Of a DNA stretch of 64,000 nt, positions 1-10,723 are shown in pieces; position 1 is the stretch's first letter; each line of letters opens with the position of its first letter. The notes beneath the pieces were generated by a model. It searched no databases and was not told the origin of the DNA. It saw only the letters and a list, made by a program, of their open reading frames with translations. The stretch lies in assembly GCA_963995505.1 (NCBI GenBank), contig OZ023180.1, positions 3,224,501 to 3,288,500 on the forward strand, read 5' to 3'. This DNA is from Hypericum androsaemum (taxonomy: Eukaryota > Streptophyta > Magnoliopsida > Malpighiales > Hypericaceae). The translations under genes were made by a program, and so were the position numbers.

Positions 1-1934
1 TCCGCTTACCGTTGGGAATCCGCTCTTAAGGTTTGTGGGTACTTCTGGGTTTGTCCGAATTTAGGTGGAACTTGTGTAAAGATTGGATTTTTATTAGAGC
101 TGGTTAGGATAATTGAGAATTTAGTCTTGCTTTGGTATAAGTGGTGTTTGGTTCCATTGCAGGTTTTTGAGAATCCGCTCTTAAGGTTTGTGGGTAATTC
201 TGGGTTTGTCCGAATTTTGGGGGAAATTGTGTAAAGATTGGACTTTTATTAGAGATGGTTAGGATAATTTGGAAATTTGGTCTTGCCTTGGTAAAAGTGG
301 TGTTTGGTTCCTTTGCAGGTTTTTGAGAATCCGCTCTTGAGGTTTGTGGGTAATTCTGGGTTTGTCCGAATTTAGGTGGAACTTGTGTAAAGATTTGATT
401 TTTATTAGAGCTGGTTAGGATAATTTGGAAATTTGGTCTTGCCTTGGTACAAGTGGTGTTTGGTTCCTCTGCAGGTTTTTGAGAATCCGCTCTTAAGGTT
501 TGTGGGTACTCCTCAGTTTGTCCGAATTATGTGGAACTTGTGTAAAGATTGGATTTTTATTAGAGCTGGTTAGGGAATTGGAAATTTGGTTGCGTTGGTC
601 TAAGTGGTGTTTGGTTCCTTTTGCAGGTTTTTGAGTTACTTAGGGAGCAGTTATGGTACCGGCCTTATGCGGGGATGTACATTAAGTTGATTGTTATGCT
701 TGGCAAGTCTAAGCAACCCGAAAAGGCCCATCGGTTGTTTCAGACCATGGTTGATGAGGGATGTGAGCCAACCAATGAGTCGTACACTGCTCTGTTATCT
801 GCTTATAGTAGGAGCGGTTTGCTTGACAAAGCATTTTATCTGCTGGAGGAAATGAAGAGCACGCCTGGATGCGAGCCCGACGTCCATACTTATACGATCC
901 TTGTCAAGTCATGCCTCCATGTTTTGGCTTTTGATGAGGCACGGCAAGTGCTGGATGATATGGCGGCTGCTGGGATCAGACCGAATACAGTAACCTACAA
1001 CACCTTGATTGATGCTTATGGTAAAGCAAAAATGTAATTTGGTAAATCCCTTGAGCTTTTCGAGATTTTTTCCATGCCTGTTTGGGTTGCTGAACTAGGA
1101 CGAATTAGTGTGACTAGATCTTGAATTTAGCATGATAGGGTTCCTGGAGGACGCAGGGCGAAAAGTTTCCTTCGAATCTGTGGTTTCTCTGGACTCTAAA
1201 TGTTTCTTTTTTCTGAAAGGTTTCAAGAGATGGAAGCTACATTACTAGAGATGCTGAGTGAACAAGATTGTGAACCAGATGTGTGGACCATGAACTCCAC
1301 CCTCAGGGCGTTTGGAGGCAGTGGGCAAATAGACATGATGGAGAAGTGTTACGATAAATTTCAGGGTTCCGGCATTGAACCGAATATCAAGACTTTTAAC
1401 ATTCTCCTAGACTCTTATGGAAAGGCTGGCTACTACGAGAAAATGAGTTCGGTAATGGAGTACATGCAGAAGTACCATTTCTCATGGACAATTGTAACTT
1501 ACAATGTGGTGATTGATGCATTTGGGCGGGCCGGGGATCTGACACAGATGGAGTATATGTTCAGGCTAATGCGATCCGAGAAAATCAAGCCGAGTTGCGT
1601 TACACTTTGCTCTCTTGTTCGAGCTTATGCACAAGCTCGGAAACCAAAGAAAATCGGTGGTGTTCTTCGGTTCATTGAAAATTCAGATGTAACTTTAGAC
1701 ACTGCGTTTTTCAATTGTCTAGTGGATTCATATGAGAAAATGAGACGTATTGATGAGATGGATGATGTTCTTGAACTAATGGAGCAGAAAGGATGTAAGC
1801 CTGACAGACTTACATATAGAACCATGATTAAGGCGTACACCGCGGAAGGATTGACCAGCCAAGTGAAGGAACTTCAAGCTCTTCTCCGGTCAGTTGAAGG
1901 GCCTCGATTACCAAGAAAAAGGCCTGATTTCTAA
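1..1934 (+). CDS. P-class pentatricopeptide repeat (PPR) protein, 3' part
   Basis: Three exons are visible: 1-30 (the gene starts left of the window), 627-1033 and 1220-1934 (stop TAA). The joined frame runs SAYRWESALK / VFELLREQLWYRPY and later GKAK-M-FQEMEATLLEML, with phases matching at both junctions. The protein is a run of 35-residue PPR motifs such as VTYNTLIDAYGKAK, KTFNILLDSYGKAG and VTYNVVIDAFGRAG, with no E or DYW extension, ending KRPDF. P-class PPR proteins bind organelle RNA in chloroplasts or mitochondria. From memory it resembles Arabidopsis At3g53170-type proteins, which I could not check. The first intron (31-626) carries a tandem array described separately. Longer frames entering from either side are intron read-through. 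I am sure of the family and unsure of the orthologue. Confidence 0.9.
16..634 (+). repeat. Tandem duplication of an intron with both splice sites (4 copies, about 156 bp)
   Basis: A unit of about 152-156 bp occurs four times in tandem inside the first PPR intron. Each unit begins with the last 15 bases of the upstream exon (GAATCCGCTCTTAAG), runs through donor, intron and acceptor (TTGCAG), and ends with the first bases of the downstream exon (GTTTTTGA). The breakpoints therefore lie in the two flanking exons. This creates three hybrid micro-exons of 23 bp at 163-185, 319-341 and 475-497, each flanked by an AG acceptor and a GTTTGTGGG donor. Only small substitutions and indels separate the copies, so the duplication is recent. 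Confidence 0.88.
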
Positions 1935-2379
1935 GCACGCGGATCATCAAAGGTCAATTATCATTCCCTAATGTTTATTTAGTATTTGCATTGTGATTGG
2001 CGGGTAAAAAATTCTGTGAGTTCAATTCATCCAGGTAGTCAATTTGGTCTCATGATTGGTGGGGAAACGGTTCGTCCGAGGATGAACATGTCCATCCCGC
2101 TTTTCCTATCGACGAGCTTAATCGTGTTGTTTCTCTCTATTGTTAAACTCTCTAACCGCAACAATTGTCCAAATGTCCTCTGTGGTAGGAGTATTCTCAA
2201 ATGTGACATCCTCATGGCATTTCTGCAGGTGTATGGTATGAACCGGGTTGCTAGGAAGGTTGTAGCGGTGCGCGGTGGGACTCGAAGGCTTCTTGCCTTT
2301 TCGTCCTCGCGCCGTCTTGTTAAACTACGATAAAACTAGATAATTGTAAATAACTTGTTCTTATTTCTTGGAGGCATCG
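1935..2379. other. PPR 3' flank / probable 3' UTR
   Basis: This is non-coding DNA after the PPR stop codon. A frame at 1986-2333 has no recognisable homology and low coding quality. I see no other gene here. Confidence 0.4.
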
Positions 2380-2822
2380 TGACATTATATAGCCAAACGA
2401 TTACATCGGAATAGGAAAATACCTACTAGGACTCGACTACTGAATTGGAAAATACTACTAATAAAAATAGGAAATACTAGTAAAGGTAAATAGACTCCTA
2501 AATAAGACTCTAATACGTAACATTTCTCCCGCCTTTGCGAGACAGCTCGTCCTTGAGCTGGCAATCCGAATATGCGTGCTAACTTGGCTCGTCGGTGTCA
2601 TCGATCGTGCCATCACCGTCCACCCAGTCCTCAGCCTCAATGTAGAAAAGTCGCTGACAACGATGTCACCTGGGTATCGTAACATTATATAGCCAAACGA
2701 TTACATCGGAATAGGAAAATACCTACTAGGACTCGACTACTGAATTGGAAAATACTACTAATAAAAATAGAAAATACTAGTAAAGGTAAATAGACTCCTA
2801 AATAAGACTCTAATACGTAACA
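2380..2822 (-). mobile_element. Miniature LTR element with a gypsy-like pol tail
   Basis: Two direct repeats of about 143 bp (2380-2522 and 2680-2822) differ at only about two positions and flank a 157-bp core. On the minus strand the repeats run TGTTACG...TATATAATG, as LTRs do. The core reads, in one minus frame with one stop, FYIEAEDWVDGDG and then QLKDELSRKGGR directly before the LTR. That looks like the end of a Ty3/gypsy polyprotein. No primer-binding site and no target-site duplication were found. It is best read as an LTR element reduced to its LTRs plus the pol tail. A simple local duplication of LTR sequence is the alternative. Confidence 0.7.
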
Positions 2823-3350
2823 GTGTAGATTTAGCCGGCAAGGAAACCTACTGATATCAAGACCAAGCACAGCTTCCGGGAGCTGCCGTTTGAGCAGGAT
2901 CTTCGCGTTTTGGATGAGCTCTATCAAGATTCTCCAACATGTTGCAGGAGACTTATTTAGGCAGAGCTCGTCACCATTCAGCATGAAATTCCTCGAGCAA
3001 ATGACCTACAAGTACATTTCTACAAAACAGAGGGATCTCAAACGATGTAAATGACTTTCTGTACAATGAATGTGCACAAAACCAGAGAAAATGAATGTTC
3101 CAATTTGCAATCCACATCTCTTATGTTCAATTCAATGGTACTTGGGAGACTTGTAATTACATTGCCGAGCAAAATTAGGACCTGGCTCAATGGTTCTTTT
3201 TCTTAACCTTAAGACAACAAGATCTACCTGCACATGGCTGTAACATGTTGGTCACAGTGTAATAAGATGGACAGGGGAGATCCACCCACATAAGAATCCT
3301 ATACTTCTGTTGTTGATTTCTTATGGTATCGTGTAAATGGCAAACCAGGG
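2823..3350. other. Intergenic region between convergent genes
   Basis: This lies between the PPR gene (+) and the protease-like gene (-), so it probably holds both 3' UTRs. The minus-strand frame at 2685-2984 mixes LTR and flank and shows no domain. I see nothing else. Confidence 0.4.
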
Positions 3351-5598
3351 TCAAAACGCCCACCTAGGCGACGAGTGGACAGCGCTTTGCTTTGGTTTGG
3401 GTGGCTGTTGTTCCATGCTATTACGTTTCTTCATGATCGAAGATACTGTCGGACTGAAGTAGTCGTTACTTCTCTGTGAAGTAGCCCCTTGTGAGTGCAT
3501 TTTCCTCCCGTGGATGAAGCTCCGTTGCTGTTCGAGCATTGCCCTCCGAGCAATCGGATTCCTCTGGGAACTTCCCCATCTGTTATGGTTCACACAACTC
3601 TGGCTCCTGCCAACTTGCTGAAACTTTCCTTCTCTGGGACTGGTGTAGTTTCTGCTCTCCGCTGTTTCGGCAGAGTACATGGTTTCTTCCTCGCTACTGT
3701 AACCGTAACCATTGCATCTCCGAGGAACATCCACGTGCGGAGAACTAGACTGGACCTCACTAAGGGCTCCATTAACAGAAGCTGTTGAGGAAATCTCAGC
3801 ATCCACTTCAGGGGTAGCAATTGCACAGTTGCTGGTTTGATGTAAAGGAATCTCCTTTACACAAGGATCGTGAGAGCTCGGGAGCACTTGTTTGCTTGGC
3901 GATGGTTGAGCATTTGCCTTGCTCACCCTTGGTGGGAAATTGATATCCAAGAGTTGGGTATGAGCACTTTCCTTTCTTCTGAGAGGAACTGCAGTGAGCT
4001 TCGGTGATTCATATATTTCCGGGGTTGGGATTCCCTGTGCGTGGGTAGCATGAGGATCGACAGTCGGCCTTTCTTCTAAAATTGTGTTGGCTGCACCAGA
4101 AGAGCCTGCTCCACAGGGATCTCTACATTTCGACCCTGTGTTGGATGATGACGGTGTCCCATCCCGGTTACCCTCTGTTTGCTTGAAAACCTGTCGGAGC
4201 GTGAAGGAAGCACATGAATGCTCGCTCTTCTGTCCCGTAGACATCAATCTAATGATTGGTAGCTTGGGCTTGGTAAGCTCATCTAGACTGCCCTCCCAGT
4301 GCTGGTTTAACCAGTCACAGATGATAGGGACAGGAATACCAAATTGCATAGGAGAATCCTTCTTCCGTGAAGACGACGACGATGACGAAGTCGAAGAAGA
4401 TTTAGTATTTGGTGATGTTGCAAGCTTCATAGGGTCACAAATCATAAATGCTAAATTTCCCTGAGCATCAAATCCGGCCGATCCAGGGCTCCATATAATC
4501 CCATCATTCAAAAGTTTTACTAGATTGTCAGTGGCTATTACCACCTTCCCCTCCCCAACTGTTAATTCCTCCTCCTCTGTGTATCCCAGAAAGTAAACGA
4601 CACTCCCAAGGTCCAAGTTCGGTTTAGCACAGGTCTTCAAGTAGTGAGGCTGCTGCCCTGGGGTATTTGTGTCTCCATCCACGGTATCTAACCCGACTAT
4701 AGTAAGATCCAGGACAGAGCTGGTAATGAAGAACCTGCAATCAAACAAAAGTCATAAGAAAGCATACAGAAAACCATATTCTGTGCTCGACCGGTAAAGC
4801 TACCCGCGAAAGAAGCTACACTCTGGTACAGTTATCAAGTGTATATAAGATAGGTTAAACAAAATGTTCCAAAGAACGAAACTAAGGAGCTACATTGGGA
4901 TGTAATAATGAAGTCGAAGCGAACCCTTCGAGTTAAATTGGCACCAACGAATCTCAGACAACACGAGATTAGCAACGAACGACAGATTCAACTGCGTGTT
5001 GAGAATCCCACGCCTCTTAGTGCGAGAATGGGTGCAAGTTTATAAGTGTAGAAAATCCTCAGATTCTAACGTGGTATTAGAGCGGGTTGATCCCGTTCCC
5101 AATGTTGTACTCGCACGATCCCCATTTCTCGCACATTAGTAAAGTCGAAGCTTGTGCAATTTTCGACCAGATGGGTCTCAGACAACCGTATCAAAAGCAT
5201 ATCTTTCTTATCAGATCCAAAGCCCCCAACAAACAACCTCAAGCTTATCCTAAACTAGCACCAGCATTGTCACAAAATGTTACACTAATCGCTCTAAACC
5301 ATTATCCTCCCAAACGACACCGTTATGGGAAGAGAGGACCGAACCTGTGGGGGACAAGGGTGGCGGCGACGCCGTCTTGGAAGCGGACGACGGCGCTCTC
5401 GGCGGCGGAGACAGAAGGGACGTTGACGTGAGAGGTCAAGAGGAGGTTCCGGTGGATCAGGAACCCCGTCCCGCGGGGCCCACCACTGTCGGAGATCCTG
5501 ACCAAGGCCCCACCTTTGCCCGAAAAGATGGCGGCTTTCATCTTCTCCGACTTGCCCACCCCTTTACAGAAGCACCACGACTCCATTAACGCCCCCAT
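3351..5598 (-). CDS. Trypsin-like serine protease-fold protein
   Basis: Two exons, 5598-5345 and 4734-3351, join at CCACAG/GTTCTTC to give a 545-residue protein. The ATG at 5598 starts MGALMESWCFCKG; the open frame to 5622 has no earlier ATG. The N-terminal 190 residues have a chymotrypsin-type layout: GTGFLIHRNLLLTSHVN supplies a candidate catalytic His57, SSVLDLTIVGLD a candidate Asp94, and WSPGSAGFDAQG a candidate Ser170 within GSAG. The C-terminal half is Ser/Pro-rich and looks disordered. There is no signal peptide, so it is probably intracellular. It resembles plant trypsin-family proteins such as Arabidopsis At3g12950 (from memory). Proteolytic activity is inferred from the triad only. 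A long CT-rich 5' leader lies upstream. Confidence 0.88.
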
Positions 5599-5721
5599 TT
5601 TCCCCACCCTAGAGAAACCCAAAACGGAGGAGAAGAAGTGGGGAAGGACCGAAAGGTTCCTCTTTTACAGTTATGGGAGAATGTGGGTGGGTGGGTGGAA
5701 AGGTTAGGGAGTGAGTGAAGT

Positions 5722-5724
<3 letters not shown>

Positions 5725-5758
<34 letters not shown>
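5725..5758. repeat. (GA)n/(CT)n microsatellite in the 5' region of the protease-like gene
   Basis: This is an uninterrupted run of about 15 GA dinucleotides, CT on the coding strand, about 130 bp upstream of the ATG. Such tracts are common in plant 5' leaders and core promoters and can bind GAGA-type (BPC) proteins. The role here is inferred from position. Confidence 0.75.
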
Positions 5759-5760
<2 letters not shown>

Positions 5761-5855
5761 AGGAGACGAGATGGCCGTGAAGAGAGAGTAAGTAAAGGTG
5801 GGGTCGGGAGGGATGTGAAATTTTTGAGCTGGATTCTTTCCTTCTGGGAGGACAA

Positions 5856-6425
5856 AGAATGTGCTTTGTCTCTCTCCCCAGCTATGAGAGAGATATATAA
5901 TTAGTTTTCTTTATGTGATTATTATTATCTAATATTTATTTAATAGTTAATGCTCCACCCTCATCCATCGAGCTAAGGAGTTGCTAGGTAGAAGGGGGCA
6001 ACCTTCTTGCAGATGTGCTATGGAATCGTAGCGACGATTATTTTTGACTATGTTGAGTTTTTCGTTCCATCGTTCTGTATATTTAAATAATTTGAGGAAA
6101 GTTATTATATTCCGATATATTTGAATACTATGTTATCCGTTCATTAATTAATAAAGGTTAGGGATCTTTTCCCCTTAGCTTATACCAAAAGATCTAATCT
6201 TTAACATTATTGGGTTTCTATTTAGAAATAAAAGATATATCCGTAAAGCTTAATTTAGTTAATTCAATTTTCTTACTACCGAAATTAAAATTAACGGGTA
6301 ACATTTATTGCGAGTGACGAAGGAGGCTGTAAGCCATAGCGAGGGGCAAACGTGGGAGAGCTTGTCTTTGTTTAATTCTTCGCGCAGTGGAGGTAAGAAA
6401 TCAGGCAATTCTATCTATAAAAAAA
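5856..6425. other. Upstream region of the protease-like gene
   Basis: AT-rich DNA with no supported gene. It ends at the left target duplication of the foldback element that starts at 6426. Confidence 0.4.
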
Positions 6426-7129
6426 GGGAAAAGTCCACTTTAGTACCTTGTAGTATCGACCAAAATCACTTTAGTACCCTGTGGTAAAAAACCGATCAAT
6501 CGAATCATACTTATTCCAATTAATATCAAAAAGGGCCTCGGGCAGCTGCCCGGAGCTGCCCGAACCTACCCGAACGCTGCCCGGGCCACGTGGCCAGCCA
6601 CGTCACCAATTTTTGATGACGTGGCGCCACGTGGAGAGGAGGAGGCGGGGAGGAGGCGGGGAGGAGGACGCGCGGAGGAGGGGGAGGAGGAGGAGGAGGA
6701 GGAGGACGCGGAGGACGCAGAGGAGGAGGACGAGGAGGAGGAAGAGGAGGAGGGGAGGAGGAGGAGGAGGATGCGGAGGAGGAGGAGGACGCGGAGGAGG
6801 GGAGGAGGACGCGGAGGACGCGGAGGAGGAGGAGGAGGAGGGGAGGAGGAGGAGGAGGAGGGCGCGGAGGAGGAGGAGGGCGCGGAGGAGGAGGACGCAG
6901 AGGAGGAGGAGGGGGGGAGGAGATGGATGTCCACGTGGCGCCACGTCATCAAAAATTGGTGACGTGGCTGGCCACGTGGCCCGGGCAGCGTTCGGGCAGC
7001 TCCGGGCAGCTGCCCGAGGCCCTTTTTGATGTTAATTAGAATAAGTATGACTCGATTGATCGATTTTTTACCACAGGGTACTAAAGTGATTTTGGTCGAT
7101 ACCACAGGGTACTAAAGTGGACTTTTCCC
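6426..7129. mobile_element. MULE-type foldback element with long terminal inverted repeats
   Basis: The ends are near-perfect inverted repeats of about 205 bp, starting GGGAAAAGTCCACTTTAGTA at 6426 and closing as its reverse complement at 7129. The left arm has one extra 10-bp insertion. Flanks ATAAAAAAA and ATTAAAAAA suggest an imperfect 9-bp target duplication, typical of Mutator-like elements. The arms contain four CACGTG G-boxes (6587, 6628, 6932, 6973). Between the arms lies about 285 bp of almost pure G/A sequence on the plus strand. It encodes no transposase. Frames across the core translate to Glu/Arg or Ser/Pro low complexity and are not genes. Confidence 0.88.
6636..6920 (+). repeat. 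Polypurine GAG/GGA tract
   Basis: The loop of the foldback element is a degenerate (GAGGAG)n tract with occasional ACGCG interruptions. It has a strong purine/pyrimidine strand bias and many short G runs, so triplex or G-quadruplex formation is possible (inference). Confidence 0.85.
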
Positions 7130-8661
7130 ATTAAAAAAATCTTGAGATAAGGAACTCGTAGAAAAAAGAGGCAATAAAATGTCAAGGATGGTATAATTTA
7201 AGCTTAATTAAGAATGTAATTTTTATTTCTTAGTTAACTGAATGCAAAACAGGTGATATGTGAATAATGCAGTATCTTATGTTATCAATGTAATAAAAAG
7301 AACTTCAACTCTTCCCATATTTTATACGGTGCTGCTATGGTTATTACTTATTGCAGAAACCTTGTCGAATAATTTTTTAATTAATATTTATAGAAAATTG
7401 AGCGTATGCACTTGGTTTCTCGTAGAGGCCATTTTAGGAATTTGTTTTTACCAAATTAAGTTTTTTCCTATTTGTTTAACATTCTTAAAGCTTTCATAAA
7501 ACTCTTTAAATTTAAGAAATATGGTGTTTTCTTAAATTTTCTAAAATCTCTAGAAATTGTTGTACATGAATAATTTTTGAAAGAACCATAATTCGAATTC
7601 AAAATCGCCTTGGATACAAATGTGATTAACTTACTTTATTATAATGTTAGAATTATTGTATTAAAGTAATTAATGTTGATAAATTTTCAATGCTTATAAA
7701 CAAGTTCACTACTTTTGAAACTAACGAAGTATTATTCTAAATAATTGTATTGATTTGTGGTTCAAATTTCAAAAGTAACAAAAATGGTGAGGCCTGGTTC
7801 ATTAAATTGATAAGCTAGAAAGTGAAACGCTCAAAAAAGAAGAACAAGCTGGCGGCACCCAGAAAAATGTTTCGGCGATCATCAAGTGTAGGCCACAGGG
7901 AAGTTAGCATTAATTAATGTGTAATTAATGTCCCACTTATGTCTTTTGGCTCCAGGCCTACTCATTTTAATTTCAAAGCACCGTTAATAGCTACACAAGT
8001 TTAATTTAGAACCACCTCAAATAAGAGTATGACGACACTAATTTTTTCCTCGAATAATTTCAAAAGAGAGGGATGCAACACGCCCGCCAATTTTTAAGAA
8101 TGTCGTTAAGTATTATTATTCTTATCCAAGCGTGTTTTAATTTCAAAAATTTTATAGTCGAATCTGATGTATTAACGCTGATATTAGAACAACCACCTCC
8201 AAATCCCAAATGCCATGCCAATTCCTTCGTTAGAAAATTACCATCTTAAGCTATAATTGGTTTTCAACTGCCATAGCACATGTAATAGTATGTTATGTGA
8301 AGACAGTTGTAAATTGGAAGACATGTCACATGGACAAGGCCGCCACATCTAAAATGCTATAAAGTTTTTCTAAAGGGAAAATGCCAGAAAGTTGACTTCA
8401 CAATTCCAATTCCAGCAAGTGTCAAATCCAGCCCATTGGTTTACTTGATCAATTTATTATGTAAATTAACTCGGGTTTGAAGTAGTTAAGATTACAAAAC
8501 ACGACGATAATTACTCCAACCAAATTTTAACAAAGCTGTATTCTCGGACCTCTAATTTAAGATGTTTAATTTAGCTTCAAAAATTTTACCGGTTAATCTA
8601 GATGCTCGGTGATATAAAAAAAACTATCCTTTTGACTAGGAAGAGAGATCCGTCACTTCTC
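7130..8661. other. AT-rich intergenic region
   Basis: No gene is supported. The 79-residue frame at 7260-7499 is hydrophobic and AT-driven with no family resemblance. I saw no clear repeat structure. Confidence 0.4.
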
Positions 8662-9225
8662 CTATTGTGGAATCACCTCAGGACGCAATTCTACGACATC
8701 ATTAATATATGTGGGACGGACAAGATAAAGAAACAGCATTAAAGCACAAAGAAGCCTATAACTGGTTTGTCCCACCAAAGTTGCAATTGCAGGTTGGGGA
8801 AAACAGTGAACAGCAGGTGATTGGATCATGAACCTGAGAGATGATTGCTTGCTTTCCCATAGAACATCACCGACAGACTTAAAAACCCGAAATGGAATCC
8901 CCCACCATTCAAGTTTAACACCATTAACCGCCTGTTCCAAAACCTAAAAAAATGAGAAATGAAATTGCTTTCCAGAGATTAAAAAAAGTAGAGTGTATTT
9001 GGAACCAAAGTTTTAGGAAAGGAATTCATATTTTCATTGAAAGTCCGAATTTCGCAATCCTACCAAAAGAGGTCGGAATTATGGTGACCACACCGGAATT
9101 GGTTACGTAATTACTCTTATACCCCTTATGCCATTAAAATATTACAAGCTTACCTGCAAAATATCTCCGGCAGACTGTCTACTTCGACAGCTCTCCCCCT
9201 TCTTCCCAATCAGGTCAATCGCCAT
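8662..9225 (-). CDS. Small plant protein of unknown function
   Basis: Two exons, 9225-9154 and 8943-8662, are joined by a good GT-AG intron (CAG/GTAAGC ... TTTTAG/GTT). They give a 117-residue protein starting MAIDLIGKKGESCRSRQSAG. The second exon reads VLEQAVNGVKLEWWGIPFRV, followed by a hydrophobic stretch (RLLCALMLFLYLV), and ends RPEVIPQ. I do not recognise the family. In-frame ATGs at 9243, 9321 and 9363 could extend the N-terminus, but 9225 has a good context. One possible membrane segment lies near residues 90-105. It sits head-to-head with the CAMTA fragment on the other strand. Support comes from frame continuity and splice sites only. Confidence 0.5.
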
Positions 9226-9327
9226 GGCCTCCTTCTTCTCACTTCGCCGTCGTTTCATATTTCCTTGATCCTCCAATCTGATCGTTTCTCCGTTGTCTGT
9301 TTCCGACAGTTTCAGGTTCATTTGAAT

Positions 9328-9640
9328 TTTGACATCAACTCTCTGTTCGAAGTACCAGCTCACCCACGAGCCTCCTCAAAGACCCACAAGTAAATTTCGC
9401 TTCTTTCCATCTGCTTTGTTTGGTTGGGGTTTAGGGTTTTTTATTATTTTAAGGATAGGGTTCTTGATTGAGAGGAATGTGTGCAGATTAATTGTGGGTT
9501 TCTGTTTTTGTTGCGAATAGGTGGATCTTTGTATCTGTTTAACAAGAGGGTGCTTAGGTTCTTCCGTAGAGATGTTCATAATTGGTGCAAGAAAAGGGAT
9601 GGTAGACTGTCGGCAAAGCGCACGAGCGGCTTAAGGTTGT
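9328..9640 (+). pseudogene. CAMTA CG-1 domain fragment
   Basis: Two exon remnants, up to 9389 and from 9521, splice cleanly through GTAAAT...ATAG. The product reads KYQLTHEPPQRPTS then GSLYLFNKRVLRFFRRD and HNWCKKRDGR. After about 9604 a one-base shift is needed to reach TVGKAHERLKV. This is the CG-1 DNA-binding domain of calmodulin-binding transcription activators, where the family has EPPNRPPSGSL.LF...VLR.FRKDGHNWRKKKDG. The rest of the domain and all downstream CAMTA domains (TIG, ankyrin, IQ) are missing within reach. The frameshift and truncation make it a pseudogene. The first remnant overlaps the 5' leader of the minus-strand small gene. Confidence 0.82.
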
Positions 9641-9800
9641 TCTTCTTTTCGGCGAACCGCAACTCTTCCCTTACCTCCAAACAAGTTCTCATGATTAACT
9701 TCTTGGGGACGATGAAGTGCACATGTACCACCAGTAATATTACTACTTATAAAATTCTGCTATGAATCGACCGAGTTGGGAGGCTCGAGAATATTTTTTT

Positions 9801-9890
9801 TGGAACTATAAAGCTGATTTTCTTGCAGTTAGGCCAAGGGAGCTTGGTTTTCAAGGATGGAACTATAAAGCTGATTTTTTTGCAGTTGGT
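9801..9890 (+). repeat. Short direct duplication containing a splice-acceptor-like end
   Basis: A block of about 30 bp beginning TGGAACTATAAAGCTGATTT and ending TTGCAGTT occurs at 9801 and again at 9858, a 57-bp period. It lies downstream of the CAMTA fragment and may be decayed intron sequence of that locus. Confidence 0.55.
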
Positions 9891-10723
9891 GCTAGACCAT
9901 TTCAGGATTTTCTTGTTTGAGTGTCTATAGGGTCCTTGAGGTTAAGGAGGGATTGGTTACACAAAACTGAGCTTATAGAGGAAGATTGGTCAAGGTGGTC
10001 CAAACTAATGGGTTATACTCTTGTTTGTACGAGGATTTGAGTTTCAGATGTATTGTGGTTTGGTTATTGTTGTTGTGCTTTGACTCAGTTAATACAAGAT
10101 AATTATACGTAGATTAGCTAGCTAAATGGAGACTTGATGCATAGTGGTTACAGATCATAATGATACTATAATCCAAGGAATCAATGATCACAAACATTGA
10201 TCATTTACTGCTGCAATACAACATCATTCTTACTGCTACATATTCTGCAGTAGGAGCACCTCTATTGTATGCAGAACATGATTAGGCCCAGAACTTGATC
10301 AACTGCAGATCTCCTGCAATCCTTCGTTCCAACAAATTATTATGATAGTTTTATTTATTTTCCAATTGAATTCTTCAGGGAATTAGCAGTAGAAGGTTCT
10401 GATTGTTGAATGTTATCTATGTAAGTTGTGAGGGTGTTAATGTAAAAAAAGCAAATCAATATTTAAGTTTAAGTTTCGGTTCCAAACAAGAAAAGAGGAA
10501 AGTGATTCTTTTCCAATTCCAATTAGAATTGGAAATGTGATTCTTTTTCTTATGAAATTAGTTCCAAACAAGGCCGTAAAGATGTTTCATAACAACCGAT
10601 GAATCAAACTAAACGGACAGCATTCAACCTCGGGTTTAGCTGGCCTATAATGTGCAACTCTCAACAAAATTCATCAGGAAAGTACAACTGTAGAACCGTT
10701 GTTCATGGCAAAGCAGGAATGCA
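9891..10723. other. Intergenic region downstream of the CAMTA fragment
   Basis: No gene is supported. A short palindromic segment around 10495-10550 (CCAATTCCAATTAGAATTGG) suggests a decayed miniature repeat. The last part should contain the DPMS3 3' UTR. Confidence 0.4.

Noticed and set aside
2375..2827. Target-site duplication for the miniature LTR element
   Set aside because: The flanks CATCG and GTGTA do not match, so I do not claim one. The similarity GCATCG/GTATCG is just the repeat edge.
3495..4464. Plus-strand frames opposite the protease-like gene
   Set aside because: These are shadows of the minus-strand exon 2, with no recognisable domain.
6481..7105. Four long overlapping open frames on both strands (113-182 codons)
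   Set aside because: They read through the inverted arms and the purine loop. Their products are Glu/Arg or Ser/Pro low complexity and mirror each other, so they result from composition.
7260..7499. 79-codon hydrophobic frame
   Set aside because: AT-rich random translation often looks like membrane protein. There is no supporting context.
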